Shown: positions 1-9,829 of the stretch, in pieces | Layout of the letters: every line of letters starts with the position of its first letter | How positions within the stretch are numbered: the first letter of the stretch is position 1 | Assembly: GCA_038363925.1 (NCBI GenBank) | Contig: JAQQWL010000002.1 | Span: 3,596,001-3,660,000 of the forward strand | DNA: 64,000 nt | Origin: Apiospora phragmitis | Taxonomy: Eukaryota; Ascomycota; Sordariomycetes; Amphisphaeriales; Apiosporaceae | Direction: 5' to 3' | Program-made: the position numbers and the translations under genes | The notes under the pieces: model-generated | What the model was told of the DNA's origin: nothing | What the model saw: the letters and a program-made list of their open reading frames with translations, nothing else | The model's database searches: none

Positions 1-239
1 TCTGACGAAAGGCCATCGTACCTTACATCATTGCGCGGTCTACTTCTACATGGTCCCTTTCAGATGGTATCCGTGCTCATCCAAATAAGCTGAGTGGCGG
101 GGGGTGAATATTGGATGTATTTTTTTGGTTCATTGTTGCTTTGACATTATACGTAAATAATAGATCAACAATTTTAAAGATAGTGAGACGTCATTCTAGG
201 CGTTGTAATCGATGTACCGAAACGATATTTTGTCATTGC

Positions 240-1290
240 CTAAGCAGGGTCTCCGGCGTCTAGGGTCGGCCCAAAGACAGGATCCATCAAGAAGTCGTCT
301 TGTCATCCATGAGAAGGATTCCCTATTCGGAATCATGAATCTGCAGGTCAAGGTCGTCCACGCCTGTGGCATTTCCAAATCCGCAAGGAAATCAAAGTCC
401 AGAAGGGGGTCCTATGCTGATCTTTGTTCATCTGCCCCTGGAGGCTCCATGGCTTGAACGAAGCTTGCCTTTACCTCATCTGTACAGGGCCAAGTGTGTT
501 TGATCGCGTCTATTGCATCTAGAACAGCCCCCATCGGTTTGACGATGTTGGAGTCGTCTGGAGGTATGTCTTCCAGAGCTTTTCGCATTAGGACCGTGCC
601 AGCGGCAACAGACAGTGTATGGACGGAATCTAAAGGCAGAGTCGAGTACTTGTGGTGGCGCGAATAACTGCGAAGAAATCGTACTATGGCTTGTAGCGAC
701 TCGTAGCATATTTCAACGTCCTTACTTTGACCGATACCTGGCCTACCGTAGAGATGCCTGGGTGGTCGATGGAGAATGATCATCACCGCATAGAAGACCA
801 TGCTAAGAAGAATATTGTCAGCCTTTCTGCTGATCAATACTACCATAATGCCCACCTACTGTAAATGGAGAACAACCGGTTGAAACTGCCTGTTGCTCCA
901 CTGATTCCAGTATAGCTTGCTTGGGAGGGTAGCGAGCCACTTGTTGAGTTGCACGTGGATTCGCTGCGCTGTTGCGGCGAGTGCTGCACTGACGTTATTA
1001 TGTCTACATTTCTCGAATAAATCCGGGATCATCTTGTGGACGGTCTTGTAAAGCTCTACCCGATAGATGGAGCTCATAGAGGGGGCAATCTCATCTTCGT
1101 ACGCAGTTGTTGGGATATTCTTAGCGATTTAGGTTTCCAGAAGCCCCTGTCAGTCATCAGGATAGGGTATTTTATTGTATGGCATTTCTCGCGTCAGATT
1201 CATCTAGGTACGGGGCAGGAGTACATGCTATCCTGTTTATCCGAGCTGAGAACTGCCCAGTACACACGACGAAGGATCTGTCTATCATTT
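240..1290 (-). pseudogene. Broken Zn2Cys6-type transcription factor, C-terminal regulatory region
   Basis: This is a relic of a fungal-specific transcription factor (Fungal_trans / middle homology region). On the minus strand an intron at 859-803 (GT...GCTGAC...TAG) joins the frame ending VVLHL to HMVFYAVMIILHRP, giving the family's characteristic LHLHMxYxxxxILLHRP-like helix. Upstream, around 1285-1200, RRVYWAVLSSDKQ matches the usual RRVWWxxYxLDR segment, and about 20 codons later LDESD matches the typical acidic loop. Between these pieces there are stop codons (for example near 1129 and 1198) and frame changes. The C-terminus also changes frame several times before a plausible stop at 242-240. 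No N-terminal CxxCxxxxxxC zinc cluster was found upstream. I therefore call it a pseudogene, although part of the damage could be sequence error. Confidence 0.6.
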
Positions 1291-1319
1291 TCTCTTCCGA
1301 TGGCTCTGATGGAATACTA

Positions 1320-3706
1320 GTAAATCCTGCTTCCAAGGGAGACAGAAATTTAGAGGCAACAACCTAGAGATATGACGGTATTTATCCTTTGTGCTCAAAG
1401 TTATACACCTCCTAAAGGCAGGATGAGCGCTCGCAGGGTATTCTCAACAATGTCGTAAGAGCTTGAGGTGGTGGCAGATGAATCGGGAGATTACCCACAG
1501 CCCATTCCATATGATCTGTAGTGCAATGTCTAGGATCCAGCCCTTAAAGTATTTCCTTGGCCAGTGATGTGATAACTCAGCAGTACCGGTGCCTTAGGGT
1601 AGTGTCAAATCTGGTTTATCTAGGGATGCGTACGCCACGTTCTCCTCCTGGCTACCGACACGGACGACAGAGTAGTGACGGCCTTCTCCAGTGCCATAGT
1701 CACGCAGGAAGAAGTCTCGGTAGACACATGTGGTAAGAACACTGTTCCCTGAAGAAGGTAGACATCAACCTTTGACACGTCTCGTCACGAAGAGAAAAGC
1801 GAAAGCCCAGCGTAAACACTATTGGTAGGCCCATTGGTTCACTAGGCGAGGAAGTAGCTACTACCTCGTTGCAGATTGGATGCGGAGCATGTGGGAGAGG
1901 CTTGGTAGTCCCTATATATGCATGGAACAGTCCAACCGAGCTAAAATATTATAGAGGCACTGCCGGAGCGAGTCTTCCTCAACTGGCCAGCTCGTGCCTT
2001 GGCTAAGACGACGTCAATCTGGTCAAGAGTCGGCGAGGCAGGCGAAGCTGTATCCACCTACTTTCTTGCTTCTTGGTATATTCCGAGAGCATACTTTCCC
2101 TCTTATCACTGTCTGCTTTGGCCATTTAGCAGATGAACAGCTCTAGGGAGGCAACATGTCGTCCTAGAGCCTGCACGTAACTCGCGGGCACCGGTCTGTA
2201 CGCCATGCAAGCACTCCCATGTCAGGACAGGCCGGGCACCCAACACACCTCGATGCTTCTCTCCGGAGCCCGAGATGACGCATTGCGTGGCGACCTTTGC
2301 ACAGTCTGACCAACGATGCTGGCGGGTGCACTTGATCTAAGAAACTGTGTTGGTATTTTACTGGATACATAAGCTTATAATAAGGGTATTCTTACTTACT
2401 TTCTTCTTCAACATCTCACGGCTTCAGGGTCAAGTAAGCTTACACATAGCAAAGCATTGTGTGAAGCATGTACCAAGCCCAAGGGACAAAACGAAACATG
2501 AGCGATAACTCCTATTACCGGTATCGGACCGGATGGCCTATTCGCGTCCACGACTTCTTGTGTGGCATTGCCCAGGGAGCGAGCAATCGTTCTATTGAAA
2601 CAGAATGAAGACAAGCTTCGTCTTTTTCACTCACCGTGAGGCTGAAGATGCCGGATAGACTCAGCCGCACGCTGTACTGTGTTGGTAAAGATGTCGAGTT
2701 TCACATGGGTGCTGTAAGTATCAGGATGCCTTTCCTTCCATGTTGCAACAGTTTTGGGTATGACTTGTACATGTGCAGTCAGTTGTCCAGGCTGACATAA
2801 TCTGAGTGAATCTACTTACAAGAATAAGCCTCTCCCCCTTGACCGCCAAGTATGGCTTAAACAGCGGGGGCAGCTTTTGGATCAATCAGAAGATCAAATA
2901 TTGGCTGATTTATCGGGATAATTGCTTGGTAGACACTGACGTACTGCTTCGGCCCACTGTTTAAGCCGTACTTCAATGTTGGCGTTCAATATACGATTGA
3001 TCTATCATGTTTGCGTTCCTCCATACTTAATTGAAAGGACATACGTATTTACATACTTACTCTACTCTACTCGGGCTCTTCCAACAAAAGTTATGCCAGG
3101 TTGATGCCCGAGAACCCCAATAGTTCGTCGTGCAATGGGATGGCACTTTTTGATCAGCAGTCGAGATGACTGATTCGCTGTACACCGTACAGGCTTCAGA
3201 TCGGGATCCGCCAGGTGGACGCTAACCAAAGCTACCTACAACGCCGGGCGTCCGTCAGACCCGACATTAAATATATTTTTCCCTTCCCGCCGCAAACATC
3301 AAACAACCATCGTCGTTCACGTTTCACACGAGTAGCGACCGACTCGTTTCTTAGTACCGCCTTCTCAACCAATCTTGCCCTGGCCAAACAGATACCGTTT
3401 TCATCGTGATACAACAGGCTCCTGGCAATTGTGTTGGTCGTCGACTGAAGTACTTCATAATTTTCGCACAAGGGCAAGCGAACGTCGCCTCTGTCTACCT
3501 ACTGATAAGAAACAAAATCATCAAAGTGGCCCTTCCAAGAGCACGTACTGTTCCCTTTCGACCAAGTCCAAATGGTTCAATAACATTTGCTGAATGTCCA
3601 ACGGCCTACCATTGCCTGCTTGCCTTGCGCACTTGTACGGACGACTCCGGAGTGACCTGACAGTACCATCGCCACTAGATAGCTTCTGCTCTCATTCCAC
3701 GACATA
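1320..3706. other. Intergenic region with unidentified coding-like fragments
   Basis: No complete gene is recognisable. On the minus strand between about 3060 and 2400 there are overlapping open stretches of natural amino-acid composition (one of about 60 codons around 2800-2630) next to splice-like GTAAGT and GTGAGT sequences, but stops separate them and no family could be named. The last several hundred bases probably hold the promoter and leader of the antiporter gene. Confidence 0.4.
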
Positions 3707-5724
3707 ATGCCTACCCTGGACCTGACAGATTTCAATATCCTTGTATGCTACATGCTCCAACCATGCTGTTTCTTGGCTTCTGACTTGATTACTCCCAGAC
3801 AGCTTTGCTCGGGGGGTTTATCAGCGTGTTCGGCCTGGTATCATACCTCGTGAAAGAGAACTTTTATCTATCTGAAGCATGTAAGTAGCTGGACCAATCG
3901 ACGACTATGCTTCGACCAGGCTGACCATTCACTTTAGTGATATCGTTGCTGGTGGGTGTCGCCTTTTCGCCGGCAGCGGCCAACCTCATTCGGCCCTTGG
4001 ATTACGCACATGGCAGTCAAGATGACCTCAATGACATCACTTTGTACTTCTCACGGCTGGTGCTTGGGGTACAGCTTGTGTTGGCTGGCATACAGCTCCC
4101 AAGCCGTTACCTCAAAAAGGAATGGAAGCCTCTCAGTATCTTGCTAGGCCTTGTCATGACCCTAATGTGGCTCGTCACCAGCCTCCTGATATGGGCTCTA
4201 GTTCCTCATCTACCCTATCTCCATGCGCTCGCCGTAGCCGCATGTGTCACACCGACAGACCCGGTTCTATCCAATGTGATCGTAAAGGGCAAATTCGCCG
4301 ATAAGAACGTGCCGAAAGAGCTCCAGAAGATCATCATTGCAGAATCAGGTGCCAACGACGGACTTGGTTATCCTTTCCTGTTCTTTGCCCTTTACTTGAT
4401 CAAGTATGTGGGCGATGGCAGCAATGCCGCTGATGGAGGAGCTAGGGAAGCGATGGGGGAATGGTTTGGCGAGACTTGGGGCTACACGATCTTGCTCAGT
4501 GTCATTTACGGTGCTGTGGTTGGCAAGATCTTCTTGCACCTGCTACACTTCGCCGAGGAGAAGAGATGGGTGGACCGTGAGAGCTTTCTAGTATTCGCCC
4601 TTTCACTGGCCCTGTTCATCACTGGTACGTGTGGCATGATCGGAAGTGACGATGTTCTTGCATGCTTTATCGCGGGAAATACATTCACGTGGGATGACTG
4701 GTTCCGGCTCGAAACCCTTGACGAGGTAAGTTAAATTCTGTATATCTTGGACTGTACGGGTGGGCTGACAATTCGCAGTATGTGATCTACCTTTCCGCAG
4801 AGTGTGACATTTCGTTTCTGACCAATACTCAATAGCTCGCTTCAACCCACCATCGATATGCTCCTGAATGTCGCCATTTTCATGTGGTACGGCGCCGTCT
4901 GCCCTTGGTCCAAGTTCCTCAATAATGATGTCATCCCGATTTATCGACTCATTCCTCTCGGTATCCTAATCCTCCTGTTCAGACGCCCGCCGGTCATTCT
5001 GGCTGTACACAAATTCATTCCTCAGATTGAGAACATCCGCTTGGCCATTTTCATGGGCTTCTTTGGCCCAGTAGGAGTCTCGGGGATCTTCTATTTGTAT
5101 ATCACGCTTCTTTTTCTCGACACCCTCAAGGTCGATGGGCAGCAGAGAGCAGATGTAGCTACTTTAGGAGAGACAGTGGAGGTCGTTGTATGGTTTGTCA
5201 CGATATGCAGTGTTGTAAGTTCCCATCATCGCTGGGTCTTTCGTGTATGCTGACTTGCCTTTCAGGTTATCCATGGGTTGTCCATCCCCCTCGGAAAGTT
5301 TGGGGTGCACCTTCCTCGGACTATCTCTCGGAGCCTGAAGTCGCCCAGCGACGAAGGAGGAGGCGAAACTCCTTTCCGTATCCGTGGGAGAGTCAGTAAC
5401 TTGTTGCCACCCTTCCGCGCCAAGGGCACAGCTAGAAACCCCAACGAAGTGGCCTCGCCTCCCATTTCAAGATCAACAACATCTGCACGGCCACTATTCC
5501 AAATTGGTGGTAGTATTATCCCCGAGGATACCGATAGGCAGGTGGCAACATCGGGTTTGCCGAATCGTACCATTCGTTTCCCCGACGAAGACTTGTCGGA
5601 ACCAGGTCACAACCAAGCCCGACCGGCGGAGCGGACTCAGTCGGTCACAAACAACGAGCAATCGCCGAGTACGACCGCTTTTGATTCTCAGGTCCACGAG
5701 CAGTCACAGCCGGCGCCAAGCTAG
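3707..5724 (+). CDS. nha1: Plasma-membrane Na+/H+ antiporter (Nha1/Sod2 family, CPA1)
   Basis: This gene predicts a cation/proton antiporter that exports Na+ (or K+) from the cytosol. Exons are 3707-3742, 3799-3880, 3938-4724, 4836-5214 and 5266-5724, giving 580 residues. The N-terminus carries the GGFISVFGLVSYLVKE and LSEAL helices. A hydrophobic core of about 12 segments follows, with the ESGANDGLGYPF motif whose Asn-Asp pair is the predicted ion-binding site, and then the conserved TWDDWFRLETLDDSLQPT and TIDMLLN region. The last 140 residues are hydrophilic, far shorter than the tail of yeast Nha1 and closer to Sod2-like proteins. The third intervening sequence (4725-4835) reads as a nested stwintron and is listed separately. 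All other introns are canonical GT-AG of 51-57 nt. The reading frame is unbroken. The call is secure; substrate preference is inferred from the family. Confidence 0.9.
4725..4835 (+). other. Candidate stwintron (nested intron, D1 type) in the antiporter gene
   Basis: An inner intron, 4726-4778 (GTAAGT start, GCTGAC branch, TTCGCAG end), lies between the first base (G, 4725) and second base (T, 4779) of an outer donor. Removing it creates GTATGTG at the outer donor. The outer intron then runs to AATAG at 4835 with its own CTGAC branch. After both excisions GA at 4723-4724 joins C at 4836, giving the conserved LDDSLQPTIDM with no extra residues. The alternative is a 23-nt micro-exon at 4779-4801, which would insert seven hydrophobic residues. 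Confidence 0.7.
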
Positions 5725-6640
5725 ATGTTTCGTATATCCAACCAAGGCTCTCTTTCGGGTGTGGTGTGCAAAGGGCCAACGGCGATGACGCCTTCTAAGC
5801 AGATGTGTTGGTGTCCATTGTCGACTTTATTCCCGCCTTGAGTTCCCTTACATTTCCGGTTTACGTTCGCCTGATGTTCTGGCGTATATGTACCCTACTA
5901 TATTCGTATATTCGTCAACAGTGACAAGGCGCGTCTGTCGAACGTATAGTTATCCTGTTCTTCGTTTCTTACAATCATTTCAAGGGCCCGCTTCCTTTGT
6001 CCCTTTCACCAGGGGCCGAGTGATTGGGTTAGACGGTCTTTATCACATTGTTTTTGTCTTCAGTAACCAAGTTGCACTATCTCGTAAGATCAGTTCGCGA
6101 ACTCCGGGTCGGGTCTTTTCTGTTTATAGCTTTATAGAATTTGCCCATACAGTCAAACAAGCCATTCATTCCTGCATGGATGCAACGCGCTTCGGTCAAT
6201 AGTTCCATGATACGGGCAGTTCAGTATTATTGTCTTAACCTAAGCTCGTGTAACGGCTCTCGACCCCAAGTGGCGCAGTCTTTTAGTTCGTGATTCGGGA
6301 CCCCTGGGCGATTCAAGTCTTTTGAGGTCTACCTAATCGGGTCATACACAGACTTCCGTACCCGGATCACATCATAGCGATTGGCGGGAGCGAACCCAAC
6401 TCTGTGCCCGGTAACTCAGCAGGCAAGCTTTTGGAACAAAGTATGATTAGAGGAGCCTGTGCATCTAGCCGATAATTGCGGCCTCCAATGACAGCCCCTG
6501 ACAAAGGTCTAGATGCTACTAGCTGGATATGCAGCTAGGACCCTATAAACGGAGATGGTGTGTTATTAATATCTAAGAGTCCCCGATTCGCCTTGCAGCT
6601 GCAAGTGTTCTAAGCTGTACGGTTGGGATGAGCCGGGCGG

Positions 6641-6682
6641 GAAAAAAAAGGAGAGAGAGAAATAGAGAGACAGAGAGAGAGA
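6641..6682. repeat. GA-rich simple repeat
   Basis: A poly-A run is followed by imperfect GA dinucleotides interrupted by ATA and CA. It lies in non-coding DNA downstream of the antiporter gene. Confidence 0.8.
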
Positions 6683-8684
6683 CGCAAGAATTGTCGTCAT
6701 TAACCCACCATTGAAATCTCAATACTCTTGGCTTCGGGATCCTGGGCATAATGCTTCTCATATCGCCCTCTAGGTAGGAGTAGCTGACATCCTTGAAGCT
6801 GCGTCGTAACCCAAGCCCTGCAGGATATCGGCCAGATAGCATGTTTAAGGATGCGAAATCGGAATGTCAAGCCTAGCGCCAAGTGGCTTTATGGATTTCA
6901 GTTTGAGGAGGCATGTGTAAAGATAACGCTTCTGCTTCTGCTTCTGCTGCTACTGCGCCATATGCAGCCCCTGCCGCGATGTTTCTAGACGACAAGTCTT
7001 ACGTACTCCACCTCTCATGTAGGAGGGACAGCCAATGGAACCCAATCTGCGTCTTCTTCCTCATGTTCAGATAATTTCGTATATGTATAGTTATGTATGG
7101 ATGCTGCAGTTAGTTGGAATGCATTCGTGGGCGACGTAATAAGCCCAGTTATCTAAAGCACTCAAACTGTCTGGCCTGCCGCATACAGCCAACTACATGA
7201 TAGGATGAGGAGACCTCTCCCTATCGGGTCAGGGAGGATACGGATGCTGCATTGCGCACAGTGTTCGAACCTACTTGCTCGGAGATTTGAACATTAAAGT
7301 GACCGGGGCTTTTAAGTTCCAGCTCACAAGCCAGAACGCGGGAGGCGGCGGCTGGATCGAGGAGAATATATAGCTTCCGATGGCATTTGGCTGGGGAGGA
7401 AGAACTCCAAGATCCACAACCAACTTGCAGTCGGTCCTACGTAGAAGTCAAGTCGCCTCTCGACCTACACCACTGAAGTAGGTTATGGCGTAACCACTCT
7501 CTGCCTGATTTACAGTGATGTGTATGTATATACCTTGGAATGAAATAAGAAAAGAATAGGAGATGGAGGCCGGACGAGGGGACACGCTGATTGGACCCGC
7601 ATCACGACCTTTTCACGATGGAAAGCTGGGTGTTTCGACACCCGCCCGTTGTACGCGCATATGATATTGTTTCACCGTAACAGACAGTACCGGCTTCTAA
7701 TCAAGCTTCGACGCGGCTACGAGAGTTCCGGTGTAATATATCCATCTGCTTCATCACCCATCTGCCGTGCAAAGCCAACGGTTGCGCGGGGGGTTGCCCC
7801 TCAATCATCATGGTATTGTACATCAGGCGCAGTGGCCGAGACCGCCTGAGCAAGGCACCATGCAGCCAGAGCGATCTCAATTGAGTTTATTCTTCTACTG
7901 GCCCTCCCCGTGGCAACCTAATAAGTGTCTCCAAGTGTCTCTAACCTCGAGGTTGTGCGTGGGCTCCAACTCCATGAGGAAGGATTGGCTTTCCGAGAGC
8001 CGGCTGGGCGCATCATTTGGCTCCCGCCGCTGACGGAGGACGCGAGTTAAGCCACAAGACTGACTGTTCTGCAGATAGGAAGAGCAGAGCGACGGCAGCA
8101 ACATATAAGTACATTTAGCCATAGCAAATAAACATACATGTGCCTGAAGCAGCAGTAGCAACAGGTATGTAGAACCAGGGTGGCCGCTCACAATCTTGCA
8201 GTTCGAGACACTTGACACCACCTTATTATAATTTCATAGCTGTGCAGATCAGCTCTTTCGGGCCCAAATAGACGGGCCCAGGCGCCCAAACAGGGTTTTG
8301 CAAGCCATTCATCGCCTAGCACCAGGTAGCCAAAATACACCGCTCGCCTAATTCTTTCTCGACTTTAGTTCATCGTAGGTTATGTAGGGGAGTCTTATGT
8401 AAGTACCTACTTTAGCAGCGAACTATTGTCGCCACGCACTGTGAGCGTATGAGAGAGATAATCTCGAATGCCTGGTGGGTTTGATGTAGATGGTCTACTC
8501 TTGCTGGTAAGTTGACCCTGCAGAGATCAGGTTCGTGGAAGAGCCCTATACACTGTACTGTACGCAACAGGGCAACTGATAAAGCACACCACACCGACTA
8601 GGACTGGGATTGGAAGCGAACTGGGGGGATGCCACCACTTCTTGCCTTCGTGGATGCATGATTTGGTCCCCTACGAACCGATTA

Positions 8685-8687
<3 letters not shown>

Positions 8688-8722
<35 letters not shown>

Positions 8723-8746
8723 CGCTCTATCTCTCTCTCTCTCTCT
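8688..8746. repeat. CT microsatellite
   Basis: Nearly 60 nt of CT dinucleotides, interrupted by CGCTCG and CTATC. It lies about 1.1 kb upstream of the Spt23/Mga2-like start codon, so it may sit in the promoter. Confidence 0.9.
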
Positions 8747-9829
8747 GGATAGTTTTTGCCCGTATTGTTGCACCCGCTAGCCCGCATCCGATCCCATCCC
8801 ATCCAATCCAAACCATTCTTCACTGTAGGTATTCCATGAGTGCGCCCAGTGAATCCAATGGCCAATCCCTAGAAATCCAAACGTCCCAACTCTATCTCCA
8901 CTTTTCGGCCCTGGACACCTAGCGGGTGGAGCATCCTCGTCCCCCTTCAAGGCTCTTTCGTTCGCAGAGAATAGCTGCACTAGCCCACGCATCCTCCTGA
9001 CGACACTATCCTAACCCACACACCCCAGCCGCCTTGCCGCGTTATTGTGCGTGTGTTTTGTGTGTGCGTGCGAGTAAAGTGAAGTGCGCTGCTCTACTTA
9101 CTTACCTACTCTCCAGGCGCTTTTGGAGGAACCCCCCCGACCCGACAATACACACAGTTGGTTGCGATTGAAGAAGTCATCTCTTATCACACCATCACCA
9201 ACAGCTGCTACCGCCCGGGCTGTGTGAACAAATCACCCGATAACGGAACGACGATAATCGGTATAGCGCAATTTTCAACCCATCTCAATTTCCACGAGAC
9301 CCTGAAAGGCTGCCTGCCTGCCCGTATACGCGTCCCAATTCTTGGCCACATCCAGTCATCATTGCCTCCCGACAGTTCGACCTCGAAAGGAAACCACGCT
9401 TACGCCAGATTTTCCCCGGCTCAACCACCACCGTCGATTGGACTTGTTCTCACTGTATTCGTTGCAATTCGAAGATACTTCCTTTTGGAGATATACTTGT
9501 TTCGGTTATCCGCATTCCATCTGGGCGCGATGCTGCCGCAGGACTAAGATCACAGCCGAGCTATATTGCAACGACCTCTTCCACCCGCCGTTGCATCTGG
9601 CTTCCGATTATCAGCGACTAGGAGTAGTGGGTGCGGTACAGGACGACATTGCTGGATCCAGCGCTTTACGTTTATCGACACCAAGTCACCCGCTTCCGCG
9701 CCGACACTAGAACGCCGGCAGACAGATACCACTTTGGCAACGTTTCGGCGTGCTTCGCAATCTTGCCTGGAAAAGGCACAGCTGTGCAACTGAAGACCAT
9801 CAGATATTGAAAGTCATATCTAGCAGGCC

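Larger units (their letters stand above)
5725..9829. other. Intergenic region and probable long leader of the Spt23/Mga2-like gene
   Basis: There is no supported gene in this 4.1-kb stretch. It contains a GA-rich tract (about 6641-6682), a TTCTGC repeat (about 6930-6956) and a long CT microsatellite (8688-8746). From about 8950 the plus strand becomes pyrimidine- and C-rich, as is common in leaders of fungal regulatory genes. Several short ATG-initiated frames precede the main start at 9830 and could act as upstream ORFs, but none looks like a conserved protein. Confidence 0.5.

Noticed and set aside
4779..4801. 23-nt micro-exon in the antiporter gene
   Set aside because: It keeps the frame but adds seven residues to a segment that is otherwise contiguous and conserved. 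The stwintron model fits without an insertion. Kept only as the alternative.
7810..7870. tRNA-like stretch resembling an A box (GCAGTGGCCGAGA)
   Set aside because: No matching B box or acceptor-stem pairing could be found downstream.
8688..8746. Glu-Arg repeat proteins predicted across the CT microsatellite
   Set aside because: They are translations of a simple repeat.
9158..9547. 129-codon plus-strand ORF before the Spt23/Mga2-like gene
   Set aside because: It does not start at an ATG in the expected context, has low-complexity composition and lies in the probable leader. At most an upstream ORF.
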